A DNA stretch of 64,000 nt from Bradyrhizobium diazoefficiens (GTDB lineage: Bacteria > Pseudomonadota > Alphaproteobacteria > Rhizobiales > Xanthobacteraceae). The stretch spans positions 6,135,001 to 6,199,000 of the forward strand of contig NZ_CP067100.1 of assembly GCF_016616235.1 (NCBI RefSeq), read 5' to 3'. The position numbers and the translations under genes are program-made. The stretch's first letter is position 1; each line of letters starts with the position of its first letter. Below, piece by piece: positions 43,863 through 53,699 of the stretch. The notes beneath the pieces were generated by a model. The model ran no database searches, was not told where the DNA came from, and worked only from the letters and a program-made list of their open reading frames with translations.

Positions 43863-45142
43863 ACCGCCTCGATCAGCATGGCGCCGCCGAGCCCGCCGCC
43901 GATGCATTCGGTGGCGACGCCACGCCGCGTGCCAAGCCGTTTCATCGCGTTGACGAGATGCAGCACGATGCGGTTGCCGGAGGTGCCAACGGGATGACCG
44001 AGCGAGATGGCGCCGCCGTCGACGTTGAGCCTGTCACGGTCGATCTCGCCGGCCGCGCCGTCGAGCTTCAGGATCTCGCGGCAGAATTTGTCGTCATTCC
44101 ACGCGGCGAGGCAGCCGAGCACTTGCGTGGCAAAAGCCTCGTTCAGCTCCCAGGTTTCGACGTCCTTGATGGTGAGGCCGTTGCGCTGAAGCAGCGGCGT
44201 TGCCGACATCACCGGGCCGAGCCCCATGATGCTGGGATCGAGGGCGGCCCAATGGCTGTCGACGATTGCGGCCTTCGGCGTCAGCCTGTGCTTTGCCACC
44301 GCTGCGTCGGAGGCAAGGATCACCCAGGACGCTCCATCGGTGATCTGCGAGGAATTGCCGGCGGTGACCTGGCCCCAGGGGCGCTCGAACGCCGGCCGGA
44401 GCTTTGCGAGCGTCTCGGCCGTCGAGTCCGGCCGCACGCCGTCGTCATGGTCGAAGAACTTGCCGTCGCGAGAGAACGCGGTCTCGACCTCGCCCTTTAG
44501 AAAGCCCTCGGCTTGCGCATGAGCCAGCCGGCGATGGCTCTCGGCGGCATAGGCATCGGATTGTGCGCGCGTAATGCCAAAGAGATGGCCGACGACCTCC
44601 GCGGTCTGGCCCATGTTCAATTCGGTGACGGGATCGGTCAGCCCGCGCTCGAGGCCAATGATCGGCTTGAGATCGCGCGGCCGCAGCCTGAACGCCGCCG
44701 CGAGCTTGGCGGCCAAGCCCTTGGCGGTGGCAAGCCCGGCGAACCAGCGCACGCCGGAATTGGGCCAGACCAGCGGCGCGTGGCTGAGCGCCTCGGTGCC
44801 GCCGGCCAGGATCATGTCGGCATGGCCTTCGCGGATGTAGCGATAGGCGGTGTCGATCGACTGCATGCCCGAGCCGCAATTGATCTGCACGGTGAAGGCG
44901 ACCATGTCCTCGCCCATGCCGAGGCGGAGGGCTGCGACGCGCGCCGGGTTCATCTCGCCGGCGATGACGTTGACACAGCCGAGGATGACCTGGTCGAAAT
45001 CATCCGGTGAAAACGGCTGGCGGGCCAAGAGCGGCCGGCCGCATTGCACGGCGAGATCGACCGGCGTGAACGGCCCCGGCCCCGAACGCGCCTTCAGAAA
45101 CGGCGTCCGGCTGCCGTCGACGATGAAAACCGGTCGTGCCAT
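43859..45142 (-). CDS. Acetyl-CoA C-acyltransferase (thiolase), FadI/FadA type
   Basis: A 427-residue thiolase that cleaves 3-ketoacyl-CoA. The nucleophile Cys89 is in QINCGSGMQS; ELNEAFA, the active-site His in SLGHPVGTSGNR and the second Cys in CIGGGLGGAML are present. Its ATG overlaps the FadE-like stop by one base and its stop overlaps the FadJ-like start by four, so it is the second gene of the beta-oxidation operon. Confidence 0.93.
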   Translation of the reverse strand: MARPVFIVDGSRTPFLKARSGPGPFTPVDLAVQCGRPLLARQPFSPDDFDQVILGCVNVIAGEMNPARVAALRLGMGEDMVAFTVQINCGSGMQSIDTAYRYIREGHADMILAGGTEALSHAPLVWPNSGVRWFAGLATAKGLAAKLAAAFRLRPRDLKPIIGLERGLTDPVTELNMGQTAEVVGHLFGITRAQSDAYAAESHRRLAHAQAEGFLKGEVETAFSRDGKFFDHDDGVRPDSTAETLAKLRPAFERPWGQVTAGNSSQITDGASWVILASDAAVAKHRLTPKAAIVDSHWAALDPSIMGLGPVMSATPLLQRNGLTIKDVETWELNEAFATQVLGCLAAWNDDKFCREILKLDGAAGEIDRDRLNVDGGAISLGHPVGTSGNRIVLHLVNAMKRLGTRRGVATECIGGGLGGAMLIEAV

Positions 45143-47409
45143 CAGCTCGCCGCCCTCTGCTCACCGAGTTCCTGGAAGAACTGATGCACGTCGCCGGTTT
45201 TCTTGTAAATCGGCGACAGCGCCTCCGGCGCAAAATCGTCGACCTCGATCACTTCAGTGACCGCTTTATGAGCGACGGAAAGCTGCTCGCCTTCGGCCTG
45301 CGTGATCACGCCCTTCGCGACGGCCTCCTTGGTGTCGCGGAGGTGCGCCGCGCGCATGCGCCTGGCGATCGCATCTGTGCTCGCCACCAGCTCGAACGCG
45401 CGCTCCAGCCGGGCGAAGCCGCCATCGTCATCGACATGGGCGAGATCCGGCGTCAGGCGATCGCGCGCGGCCGAGGGCTCAAGCACAATGCCAGCGCATT
45501 GGTGCACGACGCGATCGGAGGGCCCGAGCACGCGCGCGCCGAAAGGCTGCACCACGAGCTTGAGGATCACGGCAATGAAGCGGTTCGGCAGATTGGCGAG
45601 AATCTCGGCCAGCCGGTTCTCGATCGTTCGGAAGCCCGTCGCCATGCACCATTCCAGCGCGGCAAAGTCTTCCTTCTGCCGGCCCTCGTCCTGCCAGCGT
45701 TTTAGCGCGGCAGAGAGCAAGTAGAGCTCGGAGAGAATGTCGCCGAAGCGCGCCGACAGCATCTCCTTGCGCTTGAGCGCGCCGCCAAGCGTGAGCAGCG
45801 CCATGTCGGCGCAGAGCGCAAACGCCGCGGAATAGCGCGAGAGCTGGCGATAGAACGGCGTGGCATCGCCCGCGTCAGGCGCAAGTGCGAAGGCGCCGAA
45901 GGTCCAGCTGCGGCCGAACGCGCGCAACAGTGTCCGGAAGCTGTGGCCGACGTGCTTCCAGAACGCCTTGTCGAACGCGGTGAGTCCGCGCTCGCGGTCG
46001 GTATCGGCCAGCGCATTCATCTCGTTGAGCAGATAAGGATGCGCGCGGATCGCGCCCTGCCCGAACACGATGAGATTGCGGGTGAGGATGTTGGCGCCCT
46101 CGACCGTGATGCCGACCGGCGCGGCGCGGTGGAGATTGCCGAGATAATTTTGCGGACCATCGATCACGGCCTTGCCGCCGTGGATGTCCATCGCGTCATC
46201 AATGGCGGTGCGCATGCGCTCGGTCGCGTGCAGCTTCATGATGCCGGAGATGACGGCGGGATGGACGCCGGCATTAAGCGCCGCGCAGGTCAGCCGCCGC
46301 GCAGCATCGAGCTGATAGGCGGTGGCGACGATGCGCGCGAGCGGCTCCTCGACGCCCTCGAACTTGGAGATGGAGATGCCGAACTGCTCGCGGATGCGGG
46401 CATAGGCGCCGGTGGTGCGCGCAGCGTAGGCCGCGCCGGCCGCCGAGAGCGACGGCAGCGAGATGCCGCGGCCGGCGGCGAGCGCCGTCATCAGCATCTT
46501 CCAGCCCTGCCCGAGCCGGGCCTCGCCGCCAATGACATAGTCGAGCGGGATGAAGACGTCGCGGCCCCGGTTCGGGCCGTTCTGGAACACCTGCATCGAC
46601 GGCAGATGCCGCTGGCCGATCTCGACGCCGGGCAGGTTGGTCGGGATCAGCGCCACCGTGATGCCGAGCTCTTCCCGATCGCCGACCAGATGATCGGGAT
46701 CATAGGCTTTGAAGGCGAGACCCAGCAGCGTCGCGACCGGGCCGAGCGTGATGTAGCGCTTGTGCCAGTTGAGGCGGAGGCCCAGGACCTCACGGCCCTC
46801 GAATTCGCCCTTGCAGATGATTCCGGTGTCGACCATCGAGGCGGCATCGGAGCCCGCTTCCGGACTGGTGAGACCGAAGCAGGGAATGTCGCGGCCGTCG
46901 GCGAGCCGCGGCAGCCAGCGCTGCTGCTGCTCTCTGGTGCCGAAGCGCATCAAGAGCTCACCCGGTCCGAGCGAATTCGGCACCATCACGGTGACGGCGG
47001 CGGCGATCGAGCGGGTCGAGATCTTGCGCACGACTTCCGAATGCGCATAGGGCGAGAAGCCGAGGCCGCCAAACTCCTTCGGAATGATCATGCCGAAGAA
47101 CTTCTCGCGCTTGACGAAGTGCCAGACGTCCGGCGGCAGGTCACGCCATTCCCAAAAGATTTTCCATTCGTCGAGCATGGCGCAGAGCTCATTGACGGGG
47201 CCGTTGAGGAAGGCCTGCTCCTCATCGGTGAGCTTCGCCTGCGGGAGCTTCAGCAGCTTGGACCAATCAGGGTTGCCGGTGAAGAGATCGGCGTCCCACC
47301 AGACGTCACCGGCCTCCAGCGCTTCGCGCTCGGTGTCGGACATCGCCGGCAGCACGCCGCGGGCCCAGGAGAAAATCGGCTTTGTGATATTGTCGCGGCG
47401 GAAGCTCAT
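45142..47409 (-). CDS. Acyl-CoA dehydrogenase, FadE type
   Basis: A 755-residue FAD enzyme for the first step of beta-oxidation. The acyl-CoA dehydrogenase core spans about 80-470 (FFGMIIPKEFGGLGFS, CFGLTSPEAGSDAASM, ITVEGANILTRN), and a DUF1974 C-terminal domain follows, as in E. coli FadE, which is somewhat longer (about 814). First gene of the operon with thiolase, FadJ-like enzyme and YciA. ATG preceded by GAGGG. No operator such as a FadR/PsrA site was recognised in the 300 bases upstream. Confidence 0.93.
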   Translation of the reverse strand: MSFRRDNITKPIFSWARGVLPAMSDTEREALEAGDVWWDADLFTGNPDWSKLLKLPQAKLTDEEQAFLNGPVNELCAMLDEWKIFWEWRDLPPDVWHFVKREKFFGMIIPKEFGGLGFSPYAHSEVVRKISTRSIAAAVTVMVPNSLGPGELLMRFGTREQQQRWLPRLADGRDIPCFGLTSPEAGSDAASMVDTGIICKGEFEGREVLGLRLNWHKRYITLGPVATLLGLAFKAYDPDHLVGDREELGITVALIPTNLPGVEIGQRHLPSMQVFQNGPNRGRDVFIPLDYVIGGEARLGQGWKMLMTALAAGRGISLPSLSAAGAAYAARTTGAYARIREQFGISISKFEGVEEPLARIVATAYQLDAARRLTCAALNAGVHPAVISGIMKLHATERMRTAIDDAMDIHGGKAVIDGPQNYLGNLHRAAPVGITVEGANILTRNLIVFGQGAIRAHPYLLNEMNALADTDRERGLTAFDKAFWKHVGHSFRTLLRAFGRSWTFGAFALAPDAGDATPFYRQLSRYSAAFALCADMALLTLGGALKRKEMLSARFGDILSELYLLSAALKRWQDEGRQKEDFAALEWCMATGFRTIENRLAEILANLPNRFIAVILKLVVQPFGARVLGPSDRVVHQCAGIVLEPSAARDRLTPDLAHVDDDGGFARLERAFELVASTDAIARRMRAAHLRDTKEAVAKGVITQAEGEQLSVAHKAVTEVIEVDDFAPEALSPIYKKTGDVHQFFQELGEQRAAS

Positions 47410-47716
47410 GGCGGACCCTCATGCATCGGCGCGGTTGCAGGGCATTTTAGCGGAAAGTGGCGGGCGTGAGCGAACATCTCGCCGGCAAAAAGACGCGAAT
47501 CGACGCGGCCGGGCGGCCGCCCCGGGGACCATAACGGTCGGGGCGCGGTGGCAGTTCCGGGAGGGAGAATGGGGCTGAGTGTCTCCCCACGTCATTCCGG
47601 GGCACGCGAAGCGTGAGCCCGGAATCCATCGCGCGGCAGCGTTGGTCGATGAATGGATTCCGGGCTCGCGCCTGACGGCGCGCCCCGGAATAACGTGCGG
47701 AGAGAGTGCGGCCGGC
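47410..47716. other. Intergenic region upstream of fadE-like gene
   Basis: About 300 bases without a gene. It contains the palindromic element at 47591-47694 and a GGCCGGGCGGCC stretch near 47507-47518. The beta-oxidation promoter should lie at 47415-47590; no clear -35/-10 pair or operator was seen. Confidence 0.6.
47591..47694. repeat. Palindromic element, GTCATTCCGGGGC type, copy 3
   Basis: GTCATTCCGGGGCACGCGAA to CGCCCCGGAATAAC with inner CCGGAATCCAT and ATGGATTCCGGG. Third copy of the family at 17082 and 40821. It ends 22 bases beyond the stop of the flavin reductase gene. Confidence 0.88.
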
Positions 47717-48340
47717 CTAATCCGGCCGGACCATCTCGAACATGTTTTCGGGCCTGATCTCGAAATAGTCGCCGCGGCGGCCGGCACGGACGATCGGGCG
47801 GGCGGCGGCGGTCTGGTAGACGCCGTCCTTGATCATGGCCTTGTCGATGTGGACGGCGACGACCTCGCCCAGCGTCAGCCAGGCGTCGGCCTCCTTGCCG
47901 TCGGCGCCCTTGAGGCGGACGATGTCGGACACCTTGCACTCGAAGGCGACAGGGCTCTCGGCGACGCGTGGCACGTTGACGAGCTTGCCGGGCACGGCGG
48001 TGAGCCCGGCGATCTCGAACTCGTCGACCTCGGGGGCGACATGCGCCGCGGTCGCGTTCATCTGCCTGGCGAGATCCATGGTGGCGAGATTCCAGACGAA
48101 CTCGCCGCTCTGCTGGATGTTCTTGACCGAGTCCTTCCAGTTCGTGGAGGAGAAGCCGATGATCGGCGGGGTGTAGCAGAAGGCGTTGAAGAAGCTGTAG
48201 GGCGCGAGATTGACGTGGCCCCTGGTGTCGCGCGAGGAGATCCAGCCGATCGGCCGCGGTGCGATGATGGCGTTGAAGGGATCGTGCTTGAGGCCGTGGC
48301 CCTTGGCGGGCTCGTAGAAATGCAGATCTTTGTCGGTCAC
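47717..48340 (-). CDS. Flavin reductase-like domain protein
   Basis: A 207-residue protein of the flavin-reductase-like FMN-binding split-barrel family: PFNAIIAPRPIGWISSRD (about 22-39), NLAPYSFFNAFCYTPPIIGFSS (about 44-65), then ECKVSDIVRL. Such proteins reduce flavins or bind FMN for partner oxygenases. The start is GTG 48340 with AGGAAAG upstream. Followed by a palindrome; no operon partner seen. Confidence 0.87.
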   Translation of the reverse strand: MTDKDLHFYEPAKGHGLKHDPFNAIIAPRPIGWISSRDTRGHVNLAPYSFFNAFCYTPPIIGFSSTNWKDSVKNIQQSGEFVWNLATMDLARQMNATAAHVAPEVDEFEIAGLTAVPGKLVNVPRVAESPVAFECKVSDIVRLKGADGKEADAWLTLGEVVAVHIDKAMIKDGVYQTAAARPIVRAGRRGDYFEIRPENMFEMVRPD

Positions 48341-48363
48341 GCGCGGGGTCTTTCCTGATCCTG

Positions 48364-48449
48364 GTAGCCCGGATGGAGCGCAGCGAAATCCGGGACCGCA
48401 AGCACAACGCTGAACCCTCCCGGATTGCGCTTCGCTCCATCCGGACTAC
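48364..48449. repeat. Palindromic element, GTAGCCCGGATGGAGCG type
   Basis: GTAGCCCGGATGGAGCGCAG and its reverse complement CGCTTCGCTCCATCCGGACTAC bracket 86 bases, with inner AAATCCGGG and CCCGGATT. Related to the short copy at 11410. It lies between the TetR and flavin reductase genes, which are on the same strand. Confidence 0.85.
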
Positions 48450-48483
48450 GTCAGCCTGCTTATAGGAGAAATCCCCCGTCCCG

Positions 48484-49083
48484 TCAGTGGCGCGGCGACA
48501 GACCCGCGATGACGAAATCGATCATCTGGTCGATGGTCGGGCCCGGCTTGGTGGCGCACTGGGCGATCATCTGGGGATGGAAGAAGCGCATCATGGCGGT
48601 GCAGGCGCACAGCGCGGCCAGTTGCAGGTCGCCCGCCTCGAACTCGCCGGAGGCGACACCTTGCGCGATCATCTGGCCGATCATGCCGGCGATACATTCC
48701 ATGTGGGTGACACAGACGTCCCAGTCCTCCTGCATCGCGATCTCGACCATCTCGTGCAGCTTGTTGTCGCCGACATAGCGCTCGGTGTTCATGCGATGGA
48801 TGGTGGTCAGCAGTTCGCGGAAACGCGGCAGCACCGGACCGGGCCGCGCCACGATCCGCTGCGCCTCGAGCTCGACCTCGCCCATCAGCGAACGGGCCAC
48901 CGCCTGGTGAATCGCCTTCTTCGATTCGAAGAAGCGATAGACGTTGGCGGGGCTCATCCTGAGCTCCTTGGCGATGTCGCCGACCGTGGTCTTCTGATAG
49001 CCGATCTGGCGGAACAGCCGCTCGGCCACCTCGAGGATACGATCCCGGGTGTCGCCTTCGATATGTTCCGAAACAAGGGCCAT
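48484..49083 (-). CDS. TetR-family regulator of the RND efflux operon
   Basis: A 199-residue regulator. The HTH domain is at about 11-57 (ILEVAERLFRQIGYQKTTVG, then NVYRFFESKKAI). The C-terminal ligand domain is typical of TetR type. It is the last gene after the adaptor and pump on the same strand, 33 bases behind the pump. It probably represses the operon through the palindrome at 53578-53608. Confidence 0.9.
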   Translation of the reverse strand: MALVSEHIEGDTRDRILEVAERLFRQIGYQKTTVGDIAKELRMSPANVYRFFESKKAIHQAVARSLMGEVELEAQRIVARPGPVLPRFRELLTTIHRMNTERYVGDNKLHEMVEIAMQEDWDVCVTHMECIAGMIGQMIAQGVASGEFEAGDLQLAALCACTAMMRFFHPQMIAQCATKPGPTIDQMIDFVIAGLSPRH

Positions 49084-49116
49084 CAGTCAGGACTCGTTGG
49101 TCAGTACTCTTCTCAC

Positions 49117-52100
49117 TTATTCAGCCGCTTCAGCAAGCGGAATTGCTGGACGGTCATCGCTGCCATGCTGCGGCGCGGCAGGTTGCTCGGGGGTGCCCGC
49201 CTCATCCAGGCTCTTCCTGAACCACAGGGCGTAGAGGCCCGGCAGGTACAAAAGCGTCAGGAAGGTCGCGACGAACAGGCCGCCCATGATGGTGATCGCC
49301 ATCGGGCCCCAGAAGGCCGAGCGCGACAGCGGGATCATGGCGAGGATGGCGGCGAGCGCCGTCAGCACCACCGGACGGGCGCGGCGGACAGTCGCCTCCA
49401 CGATCGCCTCCCGCCGCGCCAGGCCGTGCGAGACATCGGTCTCGATCTGGTCGACAAGGATGACCGTGTTGCGCATGATCATGCCGGCGAGCGCGATCAG
49501 GCCGAGCAGCGCCACGAAGCCGAACGGGGCGTCGGCGACGTTGAGGCCGAGCGAGGCGCCGACGATGCCGAGCGGCGCGGTCAGGAACACCAGGATCAGG
49601 CGCGAGAAGCTCTGAAGCTGGAACATGAGCAGCGTCAACATCACCATGACCATCAGCGGGAAGAGGATGAAGATCGAGGCGTTGCCCTTGGCGGATTCCT
49701 CGAACGCGCCACCCGGCTCGATGCGGTAGGCCGGCTCGAGATTGTCCTTGATCGCCTTCAGCTTCGGCGTGATCTGGTTGGTGACGTCGGGCGCCTGCAC
49801 GCCGTCGACGACGTCGGAGCGCACGGTGATCGCCATGTCGCGGTTGCGCCGCCACATGATCGGCTCCTCGTGCGAGTACTCGATCCTGGCGATCTGCTGC
49901 AGCGGCACCGCCACGCCATTACGCGAGGTGATGGTGAGATCGCCGACGCCGCCGAGGTCGAGACGTTCGGACGGAATCGCGCGGGCGACTACGCCGACCT
50001 TCTCGATGCCGTCGCGCACGGTCGTGACCTGGGAGCCCGAGATCAGCATCGCGAGCGCCTGCGACACGTCCTGCGGGGTCAGGCCCATGGCGCGGGCGCG
50101 ATCCTGGTCGACAACGAGCTTGAGGTAAGGCGACTGCTCGTTCCAGTCGAGCTGGACGTCCTTGACGCTCTTGTTCTGCCGCATGACGTCGCGGACCTGG
50201 TAGGCGATCTCACGCACCTTGTTGGCGTCGGGGCCGATCACGCGGAACTGCACGGGGAAGCCGACCGGCGGACCGAAGTTGAAGCGGTCGACGCGGACGC
50301 GTGCTTCCGTCAGCATGCCGTCGGCGACCGCGCCCTCGATCTTGGCCTTGACGCGCTCGCGCGCCTCGACGCCCTTGGCGACGATGACGATCTCGGCAAA
50401 GGCCTCGTTCGGCAGTTGCGGGTTGAGACCGAGCCAGAAGCGCGGCGAGCCCTGGCCGACATAGGCGGTATAGGTCTCGATGTCCTTGTCGTCCTTCAGC
50501 AGCGTCTCGGCCTGCTTCACGGCCTTCTCGGTGACGTTGAAGGCGGTGCCCTCAGGCAGGCGCAGCTGGAGGAACAGCTCGGGCCGCTCCGACAGCGGGA
50601 AGAACTGCTGCTGGACATGGCCGAAGCCGACGATCGCGGCGACGAAGACGCCGACGGTCGCGGCCACCACGGTGATGCGGTGATCGACGCACCATTGCAC
50701 GATGGCGCGCAAGGTCCGGTACATGCGGGTCTCGTACACGGCGTGCGGATCGTGGTTGGCGTGCACCTTGATGTTGGGCAGCAGCATGACGCCGATATAG
50801 GGCGTGAAGATCACCGCCACGAACCAGGAGGCGACCAGCGCGATCGCCACGATCCAGAAGATGCTGCCGGCATATTCGCCGACCGCCGAATTGGCAAAGC
50901 CGATGGGGAGGAAGCCAGCGGCCGTGACCAGGGTTCCCGTGAGCATCGGAAACGCGGTGGATTCCCAGGCAAACGACGCCGCGCGCATGCGGTCCCAGCC
51001 CTGCTCCATCTTCACCACCATCATCTCGACCGCGATGATGGCATCATCCACCAGAAGGCCGAGGGCGATGATCAGCGCGCCGAGCGTGATGCGGTGCAGG
51101 TCCAGCGACATCGTGTTCATGACAATGAAGACGATGCCAAGCACCAGCGGCACCGACATGGCGACCACGATGCCGGTCCGCCAGCCGAGCGCCAGGAACG
51201 AGACGAACAGCACGATGACCAGCGCTTCCATGAAGGAATGCACGAACTCGCCGACGGCGTGCTCGACCACCTTGGGCTGGTCGGCGATCAGCTTGACGTC
51301 GATGCCCTGCGGCACCGCCTTCATGAACTCGGCGGTCGCCTTCTCGACCTCCTTGCCGAGGTCGAGGATGTTGGCGCCCTTGGCGGTGACGACGCCGATG
51401 CCGATCGCCGGTTTGCCTTCCTGGCGCACGACGAAGCTCGGCGGATCGACATAGCCGTGGGTAACGGTGGCGATGTCGCCGAGGCGGAACACGCGGCCAT
51501 TGCTCTCGACCGGCGTCTCGGCCACGGCCTTGGCGCCGTCGAGCGCGCCGGTGACGCGCAGCGGCACGCGCTGCGAGGAGGTCTCGACCGTGCCGGCCGG
51601 GGTCACGTTGTTCTGCTTGGCGAGCGAATCGAACAGCGCCTGCGGCGTGATGCCGAGGGTCGCGAGCTTGGCGTGGCTGAATTCGACGAAGATGCGCTCA
51701 TCCTGGTTGCCGTAGACGTCGACCTTGGTGACGCCGGGCACCTTGAGGAGGCGCTGACGAAAGCCTTCCGAGACCTTCTTGAGCTGGGCGTAGTCGGCGC
51801 CGTCACCAGTCATCATGTAGAGGATGGAATCGACGTCGGAGAACTCGTCGTTGACGACAGGGCCGAGAATCCCTGCGGGCAGCTGGCCCTGCACGTCCGC
51901 GAGCTTCTTGCGCAAGAGATAGAAGAGATACGGCACGTCCTTCGGCGGCGTGGAGTCGCGGAAGGTGACCTGGAGCGCGGTGAAGCCGGGCTTGGAATAG
52001 GTCTGCACCTTCTCGAAGTAAGGCAGCTCCTGGATCTTCTTCTCGATGGGATCGGCGACCTGGCTCTGCATCTCCTGCGCGGTCGCGCCCGGCCACATCA

Positions 52101-52254
52101 CGGAGACGTTGACCACCTTCACCGTGAAGAACGGATCCTCGGCGCGGCCGAGCTTCTGATAGGAGAAGAAGCCGGCGACGCCGAGCACGAGCATCAGGAA
52201 GAGAACCAGCGTCGGATGGCTGACGGCCCAGGCCGAAAGGTTGAAGCGCTTCAT
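49117..52254 (-). CDS. RND efflux transporter, inner-membrane pump
   Basis: A 1045-residue pump with the AcrB-type layout: one helix at the start, a large periplasmic domain, five helices in the middle (about 340-460), a helix near 530, a second periplasmic domain, and five C-terminal helices. The proton-relay acidic residues are in GLLVDDAIIAVEMMVVKM. It belongs to the MexF/MdtB-like multidrug family, but drug range cannot be inferred. ATG 52254 has GGAGAG before it; the ORF has ten more residues upstream without a ribosome site. Follows the adaptor at 171 bases. Confidence 0.93.
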   Translation of the reverse strand: MKRFNLSAWAVSHPTLVLFLMLVLGVAGFFSYQKLGRAEDPFFTVKVVNVSVMWPGATAQEMQSQVADPIEKKIQELPYFEKVQTYSKPGFTALQVTFRDSTPPKDVPYLFYLLRKKLADVQGQLPAGILGPVVNDEFSDVDSILYMMTGDGADYAQLKKVSEGFRQRLLKVPGVTKVDVYGNQDERIFVEFSHAKLATLGITPQALFDSLAKQNNVTPAGTVETSSQRVPLRVTGALDGAKAVAETPVESNGRVFRLGDIATVTHGYVDPPSFVVRQEGKPAIGIGVVTAKGANILDLGKEVEKATAEFMKAVPQGIDVKLIADQPKVVEHAVGEFVHSFMEALVIVLFVSFLALGWRTGIVVAMSVPLVLGIVFIVMNTMSLDLHRITLGALIIALGLLVDDAIIAVEMMVVKMEQGWDRMRAASFAWESTAFPMLTGTLVTAAGFLPIGFANSAVGEYAGSIFWIVAIALVASWFVAVIFTPYIGVMLLPNIKVHANHDPHAVYETRMYRTLRAIVQWCVDHRITVVAATVGVFVAAIVGFGHVQQQFFPLSERPELFLQLRLPEGTAFNVTEKAVKQAETLLKDDKDIETYTAYVGQGSPRFWLGLNPQLPNEAFAEIVIVAKGVEARERVKAKIEGAVADGMLTEARVRVDRFNFGPPVGFPVQFRVIGPDANKVREIAYQVRDVMRQNKSVKDVQLDWNEQSPYLKLVVDQDRARAMGLTPQDVSQALAMLISGSQVTTVRDGIEKVGVVARAIPSERLDLGGVGDLTITSRNGVAVPLQQIARIEYSHEEPIMWRRNRDMAITVRSDVVDGVQAPDVTNQITPKLKAIKDNLEPAYRIEPGGAFEESAKGNASIFILFPLMVMVMLTLLMFQLQSFSRLILVFLTAPLGIVGASLGLNVADAPFGFVALLGLIALAGMIMRNTVILVDQIETDVSHGLARREAIVEATVRRARPVVLTALAAILAMIPLSRSAFWGPMAITIMGGLFVATFLTLLYLPGLYALWFRKSLDEAGTPEQPAAPQHGSDDRPAIPLAEAAE

Positions 52255-52425
52255 CGCTCTCTCCGAAAGACGATCCAGTTGCAAAAACGACAGCCGCCCT
52301 GTTCAAACCGTCGTCGCGAGGCAGCGAAGCAATCCAGGGGGCTGGGCAGGTTCTGGATCGCTTCGCCGCTTCAGCCCCAGCATTTGCGCTTGGACCGAAA
52401 CTCGCCTTCGACGAAGTGGTAGGCC

Positions 52426-53532
52426 TCAGAAACTCAGTGACGAGACGACCCGCACCCGCTGGCCCGGATCGAGCTTCTGCACGCCGAGCGCGACGATCTT
52501 GGCGCCTTCCGGCACACCGCCGGTGATCACGACGTCGTTGCTCTCGTAGGACTTCACCGTGACCGGCTGCAGCGTGATCGCGCCGTTGTCGTCGACGACG
52601 TAGAAGGACGGCTTGCCGCCTTCGTTGAACAGCGCCGACAGCGGCAGCCGCGCGACGCGTTCGGTGGCAGCGTCTGACAGCGTCAGCGTCGCGGTCATGC
52701 CGAGCGCGACCTTGTCATCGGCTTCGGGCAGCGAGAACTTTGCGAGATAGGTGCGCGTCGCCGGATCGGCCGCCGGCGCGATCTCGCGCAGCTTGGCTGT
52801 GTACTTCCTGCCCGGCTCGGACCAAAGGGTGACACTGGCGACGCCCGACTTGGCACGTCCGACCAGCGTCTCAGGGATCGCGACGACCGCTTCCTTCTCG
52901 GCAAAGCGGGCGACGCGGATCGAAGCCTGGCCCGCGGCAACCACCTGGCCGGGCTCGATCAGCGTTGCAGTGACGACGCCACGGGCGTCGGCGTTGAGCG
53001 TCGCGTAGGAAAGGGAATTCTTGGTCAGCTCGACCGAGCGCTCAGCCCGGTTGAGGCGCGCGCGAGCTTCGTCTGCGGCGGCGCGGCTCGAATCCATCTG
53101 GGCATCGGTGGTCCAGCCCTTGGCTTTCAGATCCTTGGCGCGCCGCTCGGCGGCGGCGGCCTGGGCCAGCACGCCGGTCGCGGCCGTCAGTTCGGCGACG
53201 GCCTGCTCGGCCTGCAGCTTCAGATCGACCTCGTCGAGGGTGGCGAGCGGCTGGCCGATTTCGACGGTCTGGCCGACCTCGACCAGACGCTTGGCAACCT
53301 TGCCGGCGACGCGGAAGCCGAGATCGCTCTCGATCCGGGGCCTGATGGTCCCGACGAAGCTGCGCTCAGGCGTCTCAGCGTCGTAATGAGCGGTTGCAAC
53401 CAGTACCGGCCGCGGCGGCTCGGCCTTTTCGGCGACGGTGTCATTGCACCCGGCCAGGGCGGCGGCCATCAAGGCCAGCGATATGCCCGCCAAGAGCCTG
53501 GAATAGCTGGATAAAACCGACCGGACGAACAT
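52426..53532 (-). CDS. RND efflux periplasmic adaptor (membrane fusion protein) lipoprotein
   Basis: A 368-residue adaptor. The N-terminus is a lipoprotein signal with lipobox LAGC (Cys29). The HlyD-like lipoyl/barrel parts are seen as VGTIRPRIESDLGFRVAGKV and VEVGQTVEIGQPLATLDEVD; a helical hairpin (about 80-150) and beta-barrel domain follow. It connects the RND pump to an outer-membrane channel, not present in the window. ATG 53532 is preceded by AGGAG; an ATG six codons earlier is also possible. A probable TetR operator lies upstream. Confidence 0.9.
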   Translation of the reverse strand: MFVRSVLSSYSRLLAGISLALMAAALAGCNDTVAEKAEPPRPVLVATAHYDAETPERSFVGTIRPRIESDLGFRVAGKVAKRLVEVGQTVEIGQPLATLDEVDLKLQAEQAVAELTAATGVLAQAAAAERRAKDLKAKGWTTDAQMDSSRAAADEARARLNRAERSVELTKNSLSYATLNADARGVVTATLIEPGQVVAAGQASIRVARFAEKEAVVAIPETLVGRAKSGVASVTLWSEPGRKYTAKLREIAPAADPATRTYLAKFSLPEADDKVALGMTATLTLSDAATERVARLPLSALFNEGGKPSFYVVDDNGAITLQPVTVKSYESNDVVITGGVPEGAKIVALGVQKLDPGQRVRVVSSLSF

Positions 53533-53577
53533 CGGAGGACACTCCTGCATCTCAATGAGAGGAATGTCGACTAATCA

Positions 53578-53608
53578 CTGATAAAAGTCAATAATCGTCA
53601 GTTATCAG
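53578..53608. promoter_or_regulatory. Putative TetR operator of the RND operon
   Basis: CTGATAA (53578-53584) and TTATCAG (53602-53608) are perfect inverted arms around 17 AT-rich bases, 46-76 bases upstream of the adaptor start. TetR-family operators often look like this. Confidence 0.5.
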
Positions 53609-53670
53609 GAAAGCGTGATCACTACGGGGCGGTAAGGTCCCCGGGTGGCGAGCAGCCTCTCGTCATGGTA

Positions 53671-53684
53671 GGTTACATGTAACC
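53671..53684. promoter_or_regulatory. Perfect 14-base palindrome before mazE, probable operator
   Basis: GGTTACATGTAACC is fully self-complementary. It lies 15 bases before the MazE-family start, where antitoxin-toxin complexes usually bind for autoregulation. Confidence 0.6.
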
Positions 53685-53699
53685 GAAATGAGAGATCCC

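Noticed and set aside
48487..52422. 1311-residue open frame on the plus strand
   Set aside because: It is antisense to the RND pump and TetR genes, has His/Asp/Arg/Gly-rich composition typical of mirror frames in high-GC DNA, and no domain is visible.
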